Below are positions 38,109 through 45,843 of a stretch of DNA of 46,292 nt, in pieces. Each line of letters begins with the position of its first letter. Position 1 is the first letter of the stretch. A program made the translations under genes and the position numbers. Source of the stretch: Actinobacillus ureae ATCC 25976 (GTDB lineage Bacteria; Pseudomonadota; Gammaproteobacteria; Enterobacterales; Pasteurellaceae); NCBI RefSeq assembly GCF_000188255.1, contig NZ_GL831080.1, forward strand, positions 355,647-401,938, read 5' to 3'. Below the pieces are notes generated by a model. The model was given only the letters and a program-made list of their open reading frames with translations, searched no databases and was not told the origin of the DNA.

Positions 38109-38666
38109 ATGAAAATCCTCAACCCCATTTTGCCCATTATGGATACCATTTTGGGCGACTTAACTAGCCTTCAGGCTGAAGGCAAAATTACTAATCAGAC
38201 TATTGAACGCGTGGCATTGCAGTGGTATGAAAGCGAACGGAATATTTTGCGTAAAACCACAAATACTGGGCGTGAAGTCGCTTTTCGCCTACTCAAAGAA
38301 GGGCAACGTTTAAAACACGATGATGTGGTGTTTATCAGCGATGAGTTGGCGATTGTGATCGAAATCTTGCCAAGCGAAGTGATTGTGTTGTCGCCGAAAA
38401 CTTTGCCTGAAATGGCTCGAGCTTGTTATGAAATCGGCAATAAACATTCTCCGCTTTTTTTAGATGGCGATGAAGTCACGTTGCCTTACGATAAACCGAT
38501 GTTTGAGTGGTTACAAGCGGCGGGATTTCATCCGCAAAAAGCGGAACGCCGTTTAAGCCAAGCGTTGAGGGCGAACTCTGCACAAGGTCACGGGCATTCA
38601 CATAGTCATTCGCACGATCATCACAGTTATCATCATCACGGAGATGGAAATTGGCATCAACATTAA
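38109..38666 (+). CDS. ureE: Urease nickel chaperone UreE
   Basis: UreE (185 residues) brings nickel to the UreDFG maturation complex. The N-terminal domain and the ferredoxin-like nickel domain (PLFLDGDEVTLPYDKPMFEWLQAAGFHPQKAERRL) are present. The tail is strongly histidine-rich (GHGHSHSHSHDHH and HHHGDGNWHQH), able to store several Ni2+ ions. The ureF start lies inside the last codons of this gene. Confidence 0.96.
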   Translation: MKILNPILPIMDTILGDLTSLQAEGKITNQTIERVALQWYESERNILRKTTNTGREVAFRLLKEGQRLKHDDVVFISDELAIVIEILPSEVIVLSPKTLPEMARACYEIGNKHSPLFLDGDEVTLPYDKPMFEWLQAAGFHPQKAERRLSQALRANSAQGHGHSHSHSHDHHSYHHHGDGNWHQH

Positions 38667-39358
38667 ACCGCTCTTTAACGGATTTAGGTGCGTTGTTGCA
38701 CTTGGTCGATCCCACCTTGCCGATTGGAGGATTTAACCACTCCAACGGCTTAGAAACCTTCGTTCAGCAAGGTGTGGTGGAAAGCAAAACGACCCTCGAA
38801 GAGTATGTGCAAACCCAGCTTTTACAAAACTGGATTTACAACGACGGGGCATATCTTTCCCTTGCATTCGATGCAATGAATGAAGGTAATTTTGACCGCT
38901 TGTGCGAATTGGATTGGCAACTTTCCGCCACCAAAGTGGCACGAGAAAGTCGCGAAGGCAGTTTTAAACTCGGCGTACGATTGCTGAAAATTTTTATTCG
39001 CTACGAAACACATACGCTGCTCACGACTTACCAACAAGCGATTGCAGAAAAACACGTGCAGGGCTATTTCCCGATAGTGTTTGCAATGGTTGCTCAAGCC
39101 ATGGGCTTAAGCAAAGCCGACACACTCTATGCGTTCTACTACAACGCAGCAGTCGGTGCGATCACTAACGGCGTGAAGCTAATTCCTCTCAGCCAAATGG
39201 ATGGGCAAGATATTCTGTTTTATTTGCGAGGCTCACTTGTGCAAGCGGTGGAATTAAGCCTTGAACCTGACGAAGAATGGCTTGGTGCGGCAACGCTGGC
39301 GAATGACATTCGGGCTATGCAACACGAGGTGCTTTATACCAGATTATATATGTCATAA
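38651..39358 (+). CDS. ureF: Urease accessory protein UreF
   Basis: UreF (235 residues, all-helical) is the scaffold joining UreD and UreG on the apo-urease. The family block LLHLVDPTLPIGGFNHSNGLETFVQQGVV is near the N-terminus, and YFPIVFAMVAQAMG and AAVGAITNGVKLIPLSQMDGQ follow. I take the TTG at 38651, overlapping ureE by 16 bases, because GGAG lies 7 bases upstream. An Apl-type uptake signal occurs inside the gene near 38897. Confidence 0.94.
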   Translation: MASTLNRSLTDLGALLHLVDPTLPIGGFNHSNGLETFVQQGVVESKTTLEEYVQTQLLQNWIYNDGAYLSLAFDAMNEGNFDRLCELDWQLSATKVARESREGSFKLGVRLLKIFIRYETHTLLTTYQQAIAEKHVQGYFPIVFAMVAQAMGLSKADTLYAFYYNAAVGAITNGVKLIPLSQMDGQDILFYLRGSLVQAVELSLEPDEEWLGAATLANDIRAMQHEVLYTRLYMS

Positions 39359-39389
39359 CCTGTGATTGCTGTGTTTTTATTTTTCAGGG

Positions 39390-39531
39390 GTAGGGTGGGC
39401 GTAAGCCCACGTGTTTATTTAACAATGAAAAGTGCGGTTGATTTTGACCACATTTTTTCCCTTTTTTCTAAAGAGTGTTTTAGAAGGAAAATAAAAACTC
39501 AGAGCTAAATGCGTGGGCTTACCCACCTTAC
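39390..39531. repeat. Inverted repeat element between ureF and ureG
   Basis: Left arm 39390-39411 (GTAGGGTGGGCG...) and right arm 39512-39531 are complementary apart from one mismatch and a 2-base gap, with about 100 AT-rich bases between. The arms belong to the same GTAGGGTGGGC family as the ureA-ureB element. A Haemophilus-type uptake signal (39430-39438) lies inside. No gene is seen in the element. Confidence 0.75.
39430..39438 (+). other. Haemophilus-type uptake signal in the ureF-ureG gap
   Basis: AAGTGCGGT is followed by TGATTTT, a full Hin-type core with an A/T-rich side. It lies within the palindromic element. Confidence 0.7.
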
Positions 39532-39580
39532 AGCTTGTCGTAAATAATCACAGTTGCTAGGTTAATTAAAGGAAAGAAAA

Positions 39581-40216
39581 ATGCGTAACTACATCAAAAT
39601 CGGCGTGGCTGGTCCTGTTGGAGCGGGTAAAACGGCGTTAATCGAAAAACTCACTCGTGAAATAGCGAGTAAATATAGCGTGGCAGTCATTACTAACGAT
39701 ATTTACACTCAAGAAGATGCAGAGTTTTTAACGAAAAACAGCTTACTTTCGCCTGAGCGAATTATGGGCGTGGAAACGGGCGGTTGTCCACATACGGCGA
39801 TCCGTGAAGATGCGTCAATGAACTTAGAAGCCGTGGACGAAATGGTGGCTCGTTTCCCTGATGTGGAAATCGTGTTCATTGAATCGGGCGGCGATAACCT
39901 CTCGGCGACTTTTAGCCCAGATTTGGCAGACGTGACGATTTTTGTGATCGACGTGGCACAAGGGGAAAAAATCCCTCGTAAAGGCGGGCCTGGTATCACT
40001 CGTTCAGATTTGTTAGTCATTAATAAAACTGATCTTGCTCCGTTTGTAGGGGCAGATTTAAGCGTGATGGAACGCGATGCCCGACGTATGCGTAACGGTC
40101 AGCCGTTTATTTTCACCAACCTGATGAAAAAAGAAAACCTCGACGGCGTGATCGGTTGGATCGAAAAATACGCATTGTTAAAAAATATTGAAGATCCAGC
40201 ATCTTTAGTTCGTTAA
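39581..40216 (+). CDS. ureG: Urease accessory GTPase UreG
   Basis: UreG (211 residues) is the SIMIBI GTPase that powers nickel insertion. P-loop [10 protein letters not shown] is at about 11-20, the nickel-binding CPH motif is in [17 protein letters not shown], switch region [15 protein letters not shown] and base-recognition NKTDLAP follow. The length is standard. GGAAAG precedes the ATG. Confidence 0.97.
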   Translation: MRNYIKIGVAGPVGAGKTALIEKLTREIASKYSVAVITNDIYTQEDAEFLTKNSLLSPERIMGVETGGCPHTAIREDASMNLEAVDEMVARFPDVEIVFIESGGDNLSATFSPDLADVTIFVIDVAQGEKIPRKGGPGITRSDLLVINKTDLAPFVGADLSVMERDARRMRNGQPFIFTNLMKKENLDGVIGWIEKYALLKNIEDPASLVR

Positions 40217-40227
40217 ATACTATAACC

Positions 40228-40390
40228 CTCGCCCTTTGTGGGAGAGGGACAGATTTTTCTTCGTATAGAAGAAAAATCAGGGAGAGGGGAAACGGTGTTT
40301 AAACACTCATTTTTTTGCAAATTCCCTCTCTCTGCTTGTTTTCGCTGAACGCTTCAACAAGCTGTCTCTCTCCCTCGAGGGGAGAGAGTG
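40228..40390. repeat. Compound hairpin element between ureG and ureD
   Basis: The gap is filled by nested inverted repeats. GATTTTTCTTC (40252-40262) pairs perfectly with GAAGAAAAATC (40268-40278). GCTTGTT and AACAAGC pair around 40335-40365. Several GGGAGAGGG / CCCTCTCTC blocks can pair across the whole stretch. The last block (CTCGAGGGGAGAGAG) runs up to the ureD start, so it may supply its ribosome site. Confidence 0.7.
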
Positions 40391-41212
40391 AACAATCAAA
40401 TGCAAGGCAAACTTTTACTCTCAACAAAATTAACCTCACAGGGCAAAACGCAGCTCGATCAATACTTTGTGTCGCCGCCGTTTAAGGTGATGACTTTGCC
40501 GAATTTGGATTCGTATTGGCGCAATGCTTTGAATGCGATGCAGATGTCCTCCTCACCGGGATTACTGGTAGGCGATCTACTTGATATTGAGATTTCGTTG
40601 GCGGATGATACTTCTCTTTCATTGAACACGCAGGCATTTACTCGGGTGCAATCAATGAATGAGGGCGATTATGCAACGCAAAAAACGTGTATAAAATTGG
40701 GCAAAAATAGCCGTTTGTTTTATCTTCCGCATCCGTTGGTGCTGCATAAAGACAGCGGATTTAAGCAAACTACCGAAATTGAGATGGGCGAGCAGTCCGA
40801 GCTGATTTATGGCGAGGTTGTGGCGATTGGGCGAGTGCTAAACGGCGAGCGATTTGCCTTCCGTCATTTTGTGTCCTATTTGCGGATTTCTCATCAAAAT
40901 CGACCGCTTGTGACCGACCGTATTCAATGGTTGCCGGCAAAAATGGCATTGACCTCATTGAGCCAAATGGAAGATTTTTCGCATCAAGGTTCATTAACCT
41001 ACATCAATTTGGCAAAAACGACTTTAGAAATAAAAGCAATCGTGAACGAATTGCAAGCCTCAATGTCCGAGCAAAAAGAGATGCTAATTGGCGTATCTCA
41101 GCTAAATGAAGGCGGATTGATCATCAGAGTACTGGCTCATCGATCGGATATCATTCAACATTTATTTGAGCGGATTGGGCAAGTTTTAAAAGCTCAGTCC
41201 AATATTGTTTAA
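40388..41212 (+). CDS. ureD: Urease accessory protein UreD (UreH)
   Basis: UreD (274 residues) binds apo-urease and forms the nickel tunnel with UreF. Family features include VMTLPNLDSYWRNALNAMQMSSSPGLL, RLFYLPHPLVLHKDSGFKQ and GEVVAIGRVLNGERFAFRHF. The frame opens with GTG at 40388, directly behind GGGGAGAGA. An ATG at 40400 is the alternative and the sequence does not decide. It is the last ure gene, whereas many operons have it first. An Apl uptake signal lies inside, near 40903. Confidence 0.92.
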   Translation: MNNQMQGKLLLSTKLTSQGKTQLDQYFVSPPFKVMTLPNLDSYWRNALNAMQMSSSPGLLVGDLLDIEISLADDTSLSLNTQAFTRVQSMNEGDYATQKTCIKLGKNSRLFYLPHPLVLHKDSGFKQTTEIEMGEQSELIYGEVVAIGRVLNGERFAFRHFVSYLRISHQNRPLVTDRIQWLPAKMALTSLSQMEDFSHQGSLTYINLAKTTLEIKAIVNELQASMSEQKEMLIGVSQLNEGGLIIRVLAHRSDIIQHLFERIGQVLKAQSNIV

Positions 41213-41227
41213 TTTAGGAGAGCAATT

Positions 41228-41512
41228 ATGATCGCAGTTTATGCAGTATGCCATGTAAAAGCGGATAAAACCGCAGAATTTGAAGCATTGGCACAAAACT
41301 TAATTCGTGCTTCACTTAACGACCAAGGTTGTATTTCTTATGGTTGTGGCGCGGTGCAAGGTCAGCCGAATGTTTATACTTTTGTGGAACAATGGCAATC
41401 GCAACAAGATTTGGCGTTGCATACTCAGCAAGCGCATTTTATTGATGCAGGCGCTAAATTTGCCGAGTTATTAAGTCATCCAATAGAGATTAATATCGTG
41501 GATTTACTTTAA
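41228..41512 (+). CDS. ABM-family monooxygenase-like protein (YgiN type)
   Basis: This 94-residue protein has the dimeric ferredoxin-like ABM fold: MIAVYAVCHVKADKTAEFEALAQ, then DQGCISYGCGAVQGQPNVYTFVEQWQSQQDLALHTQQAHF. Relatives include the quinol monooxygenase YgiN and LsrG. TAGGAGAG precedes the ATG 15 bases after ureD, so it rides on the urease transcript. No link to urease chemistry is obvious. A terminator-like hairpin follows. Confidence 0.85.
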   Translation: MIAVYAVCHVKADKTAEFEALAQNLIRASLNDQGCISYGCGAVQGQPNVYTFVEQWQSQQDLALHTQQAHFIDAGAKFAELLSHPIEINIVDLL

Positions 41513-41597
41513 TTTGAAACAAGCGGTCGTATTTTCCGGAATTATGTAGCAGTTGCACAAAGACCGAAAATTGACTAAAACCGCATTCCAAATTAAG

Positions 41598-41636
41598 TGC
41601 CTTTCCGAGATGATCTTGCGAAAGGCATTTATTTTT
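41598..41636 (+). terminator. Probable end of the cbi-ure transcript
   Basis: TGCCTTTC (41598-41605) pairs with GAAAGGCA (41620-41627), followed by TTTATTTTT. It lies 86 bases past the ABM gene. An Apl uptake signal (about 41519-41527) lies between. Confidence 0.6.
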
Positions 41637-41778
41637 CCTGAAATTCTACGCGATTTTTCACGCAAATTCTTCATTTTCCGCTGATTTGAGCGTGATAAAT
41701 CCGCTCGACCGTGATTTCGGTAAGCGAGTTATCCTTTTCTATTTAAATCTGATGAAATATCGCTAAGGCTATTGCAAT

Positions 41779-42711
41779 CTACGCAGCTAACAGCATTTCA
41801 TCGTACTTCATTTGTTCTTCTAGTCGCTTGAAGTCGTTCTGTGAAATTTCTTTGGGGGCAAAGGCTTTCATTCCGATTAACTCACCTTCACAATGATTAC
41901 CTTGCCAGTAGCCCACCCACTCTTTAAGTGGCAATACCCACAGGCAACACTTGAGTACATCTTCAAAGAGTTCCCTGTTGGATTTACGGCGATTATCTGA
42001 CAGATAAGCCGCATAGTTTGCGTAGTATAAGGCATATTTATTATCGGTTTTATGATGTGTGCCACGCATTAAATCACGCATTCTGGCATTAAAAGATTCC
42101 GCAAGGTTATTATTTACACCTTTCGCACTATAAGCCTCTTGATGATTCACCGACCAACGGTTGTAATGAAAATTAAGATTGTTGTAGGCAGGATTTTCAT
42201 CACACATAATATCACTGCCTGCTTTTACGAAACGTTGGTTCAATGCAAAAACTGTATCGGTATTTTCGGTGTAATCCATTGCCACAATAGTACGGTTTGA
42301 ACCCCAAATTTGTTCATCATTGGCGGAACGTTGGTTAAGGCTGATAATGCAGCGTTTAGTCGGTCTAAATTGGGGAAATTTCCGTTCTTTTTCATCTGCT
42401 TGTTGGCGTTGTTTATGGTTGTTTTTACGGTAGTTTGGCTTACGTAGCGTGAAGTTAATCCAAGCTCCATCTTTGTGAATTTCGCCTTGCATTGGGCGTA
42501 AATCACGCGTTTTGAACAGGGCTTCACGTAACTTGTGGCAAAGTACGAAAGTCGTTTTGTAATTGATGTTGAGGTGGCGACTAATATCAATAGCACTAAT
42601 GCCTTTTGAGCTATTTACCATCAGTAAAGTAGCGGCAAGAATATCAACTAACGGAAGCTTATGAAAAGCGAAAATGGTGTTGGTGGTAACGTAAAAATGA
42701 CGTTGGCAATC
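41779..42711 (-). mobile_element. Degraded IS1595-type transposase
   Basis: An open frame of 280 codons (41779-42621) has no ATG-led full N-terminus. Reading further back in frame adds CQRHFYVTTNTIFAFHKLPLV up to a TGA at about 42714-42712, where intact relatives carry the second half of a zinc ribbon (CxxC). The C-terminal part fits ISXO2-like DDE transposases: DENPAYNNLNFHYN, VNHQEAYSAKGVNNNLAESFNARMRDL and YLSDNRRKSNRELFEDVL. The first acidic catalytic block reads EIHKDGAWIN. The missing zinc ribbon makes it probably inactive. Terminal repeats were not identified. Confidence 0.75.
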
Positions 42712-42883
42712 TCATTTAAAAATGAGATAAATCGCAAATGTCAAAAACAGAAAAATTCTGCAGCGTACACATTAGCACACACCTATTCAGGAGTAAGGCT
42801 ATATTTAAAGTTGTATTCTTGGGCTAACTATAATCATTTACTAAGAGATGTTTTCTCATGTAAATGTTATTTATAAACTATAT

Positions 42884-45292
42884 TTAAACTACAGGAAGTA
42901 ATAACTCACCTAATCGTTCTCCTTTAGGTTTTCTACCATAAGAAAATTTAAATCTATTAGCTGTTATATATGCTGCATATAGTAATTTGGTTTCTAAGTC
43001 CATATTGTATTTAGGTTCCAGCACTACAACATTACTATTAGGAATGAAGTTTTCGATAGACACATAAGCGTAAGTATGACTTCCTGCACCATCAGTTGAA
43101 ACATATAAGGTATCCATAGGAAATTTTTTTTCATCTCTGACAGTATTACTATCAACAAAGCCTGCATAACTAGTTGATTGTCTTTTAGAAGGTCTAACAT
43201 AAGGTAAATAATTATCTGATAGCTTATCCTCTTGAACTTCAACACTAGATGAGGTAACACCATTGTACATATAAAATATGTCATCTAGTCTCATTTGATG
43301 TTTAACATTTAATTTTGAATGTAAGAGTATTATATTATTTTTTATTTCAATAAATTCTTGTTCATCGCCAATATTACCATTTTCTATTCTAAAAGCCATA
43401 TACTGATAGCAAGGTTTTAATACAGTATCAATAGTTAGAGAGCTATAATTCGTTTTCAAATAAGCTTCTGCCAACCATTCATCATCAGCAGTTACTCTTC
43501 TTTTAATACTAAATTGATAATCTTCTTTTTTATTAATAAAAGATGACAGCCATTGTTCTTGAAGTTTGTTTTCACCATACCACTCCTGATTTATATCTGC
43601 TCGACCAAGATTTTTAGTTTTTACAAATTTATCATCTCTCCAATAACCAAACCAAGTTTCTTTCAACTTAGGATGAGGAATGTGGGCGGTTATAACTATA
43701 CCTACAGTAACTATAGATGTTTTACTATTTGCAAATAGATCTTCAGGTAAAGATACAACAGCTTCCAGTGTATGATTTCTTAATAATTTCTTCTTATTTA
43801 TATAATTAACGCCAGATGTATCATTGATTACACTAGTAGGAATTAATGCTATAACAGTTCCGCCTTTTTTAATTGCATTTAAATTTGAAAATATAAACTC
43901 AAATTCCTCAGTATCATCTGTAGCCATTTTAAATGGAGGATTTAATAACCCCACATCTATCTTATTTTCATCTAAATTAATATTTTCATATTTTAAAGAT
44001 TGTATAATTTCATCTTCTTTTTTGTTTTTATTATAATCTTTATATTTTAATAATTTATCAGGTATAATATCAAATGAATTCCCCCAATAAATATTGCTGC
44101 GCCCATCGGAATGAATAATCATATTTGATACTAATAAGGCTAAAATGCTATCTTCATATTCTATTCCATAAATCTGATTTTTTTTAATATCTAGGATTTT
44201 CTTTTCATCATCTCCAGCATCTAAAATCATCTCCCCCATTGCTGCAACTAAAAAACCACCAGTGCCTGCGGCATTATCTAATACAACAGTATCTTTATTA
44301 ACTCCTGCCATTTTTGCAAAAAGCTGCGCAATATGTAATGGCGTTAATACTATTCCAAGTCCTTTATCAGTATTTGCATATCTTAGAAATTCAATATAGA
44401 ATTGACTTAAAGTATCTATATATTTATATTTATCAAGAAAAGTATAAACATTATCTTTAATTGAATTTATAACAGACAATAGATTTAACAACCCAGTTTT
44501 ATCATCTTCAAATGTTTTATTGGAACGAATGAAATTAAAAGCACCTAATACAGTATCAGCATTTTTATTTTTTGATTTGTCAGCTCTTAACTCAGAAGAT
44601 ATAGCATTTAATAGTGATGTAATTAGATCCTGCGGTGTTTTATTTTCTTTATAAGAAATTCTAAAAACTTTATTTTGTAATGCAACTAATATTCCACTAA
44701 TTAATAAAGCTCTATTTGATTCTTTTATTTTCTTTTTATGTAAGTCTGTATTCAATGTTTTAGCATAGACTAAAAGAGCATTATAATCTCGATGGAAAGC
44801 TTCATCTGATTCTAAAATCAAACGTAGATAATTTGAATAAGGTAAAAGTTTATCTGCATCAACCTGATTTACATTATCTGTTCCTTTTAGTTGCCAAAAA
44901 GCATCTACTTTATAGTTACTAGATGTTCCACTAATAGCTATAGACAATACGTCAAATTCTTTAGAAACAAAAGATGAGTATAATAAAACACCATCAACAG
45001 CATAATCTGCATATTTATCTCTACTTTTACTTTCATGTTGTCTAATATCGGCTTTGCACTCAATTAAAAAAATAATATCGGGGTGTTTATTAGATCTAAT
45101 AATGAAATCTGGGATCCCATTTTTACTTCCCTTCTTACTTGCATTAGAAAGTAATTTTTTTACTTTTTCACTTTTAGTTTTATCTTTAAATTCAATAATA
45201 AGATCTTCAGAATCAAAATAACCATTTTCTTCTAAAAGATCTTTAAACAACCATTCAGTTTCAGTTTCAGTTTCAGAATACTTAGATTTCAT
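42884..45292 (-). CDS. Single-chain restriction-modification enzyme (nuclease-methylase-TRD)
   Basis: An 802-residue protein combines three parts. (1) The N-terminal HsdR_N-like PD-(D/E)xK nuclease is at about 55-90: GIPDFII, then FLIECKAD, with D, E and K in register. (2) A Type I-like N6-adenine methylase has helical region, SAM motif DNAAGTGGFL near 340 and catalytic NPPF near 452. (3) A C-terminal S-type target-recognition domain starts near 685 (MRLDDIFYMYNG...YLPYVRPSK) and ends ERLGELLLPVV. This is a Type IIG layout with one recognition domain. I choose ATG 45292 because GAGAGG lies 6 bases upstream. It is much more AT-rich than its surroundings and follows an XRE regulator. The abrupt C-terminus might be a truncation. 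Confidence 0.85.
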   Translation of the reverse strand: MKSKYSETETETEWLFKDLLEENGYFDSEDLIIEFKDKTKSEKVKKLLSNASKKGSKNGIPDFIIRSNKHPDIIFLIECKADIRQHESKSRDKYADYAVDGVLLYSSFVSKEFDVLSIAISGTSSNYKVDAFWQLKGTDNVNQVDADKLLPYSNYLRLILESDEAFHRDYNALLVYAKTLNTDLHKKKIKESNRALLISGILVALQNKVFRISYKENKTPQDLITSLLNAISSELRADKSKNKNADTVLGAFNFIRSNKTFEDDKTGLLNLLSVINSIKDNVYTFLDKYKYIDTLSQFYIEFLRYANTDKGLGIVLTPLHIAQLFAKMAGVNKDTVVLDNAAGTGGFLVAAMGEMILDAGDDEKKILDIKKNQIYGIEYEDSILALLVSNMIIHSDGRSNIYWGNSFDIIPDKLLKYKDYNKNKKEDEIIQSLKYENINLDENKIDVGLLNPPFKMATDDTEEFEFIFSNLNAIKKGGTVIALIPTSVINDTSGVNYINKKKLLRNHTLEAVVSLPEDLFANSKTSIVTVGIVITAHIPHPKLKETWFGYWRDDKFVKTKNLGRADINQEWYGENKLQEQWLSSFINKKEDYQFSIKRRVTADDEWLAEAYLKTNYSSLTIDTVLKPCYQYMAFRIENGNIGDEQEFIEIKNNIILLHSKLNVKHQMRLDDIFYMYNGVTSSSVEVQEDKLSDNYLPYVRPSKRQSTSYAGFVDSNTVRDEKKFPMDTLYVSTDGAGSHTYAYVSIENFIPNSNVVVLEPKYNMDLETKLLYAAYITANRFKFSYGRKPKGERLGELLLPVV

Positions 45293-45401
45293 TACCAACC
45301 TCTCAAAATAAATTTACAAGGTTGATATTTAGAGAATAAGCTATTTGTAGGCTTGTAGGGACATTTTTTGTTCCTTATTGAGTTAATGTCAAGTTAAATA
45401 T

Positions 45402-45737
45402 TTATTGTTTATTGGAAATTTCTTTGAAAGAAATTGAGAAAGCATCTTTTAGGTTTTCAGGCATTGAGCGGTAGTCTGCAATCAATTTTTCTTCTTGTGC
45501 TGAAATCGAACTTTCTTGAGTTGCTGCTTGAAACATTGATCCATTTCCTGTGAGCAGCCAAGTTATACTGATTTCTAACCCCTTATGAATTTTCACTAGA
45601 GCATCTACATTCGGATCGCGTCCCTCATTCAAGTAATTCATTGCCGAACGATATGAAATTCCCGTTACATTAGAAAACTCAGTAACGGTCATATTTTTGG
45701 CATCTAAGACCTGCTTCAAACGCTCTGATATGCACAT
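45402..45737 (-). CDS. XRE-family helix-turn-helix regulator
   Basis: This is a 111-residue regulator. It has a phage-repressor-like helix-turn-helix (about 5-60: RLKQVLDAKNMTVTEFSNVTGISYRSAMNYLNEGRDP) followed by an acidic C-terminal helix region. AGGAA lies about 11 bases before the ATG. It is 109 bases upstream of the restriction-modification gene on the same strand, the position of a controller protein, but it is longer than classical C proteins and may instead come from a prophage. A palindrome just upstream is a likely operator. Confidence 0.82.
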   Translation of the reverse strand: MCISERLKQVLDAKNMTVTEFSNVTGISYRSAMNYLNEGRDPNVDALVKIHKGLEISITWLLTGNGSMFQAATQESSISAQEEKLIADYRSMPENLKDAFSISFKEISNKQ

Positions 45738-45766
45738 TATTTCACATTCCTATTGAAAAAAGTGAA

Positions 45767-45792
45767 TGATTGTGATACCTTATGCACAATCA
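45767..45792. promoter_or_regulatory. Candidate operator of the XRE regulator
   Basis: TGATTGTG (45767-45774) and CACAATCA (45785-45792) form a perfect 8-base inverted repeat with a 10-base centre. It sits 30 bases upstream of the regulator start, where a repressor could control itself and any rightward promoter. Confidence 0.55.
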
Positions 45793-45843
45793 ATATGAAT
45801 AATATTTCATATTTTAGTTTAATAAAGGTGTGACCTCAATACT

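Noticed and set aside
42661-42876. 71-codon plus-strand frame upstream of the transposase remnant
   Set aside because: It is antisense to the recognisable decayed transposase N-terminus and has no family features.
45252-45277. Tandem TTTCAG hexamers near the start of the restriction gene as a phase-variation tract
   Set aside because: The unit is six bases, so gain or loss keeps the frame (ETETETE); fewer than four copies are present. It cannot switch the gene on and off.
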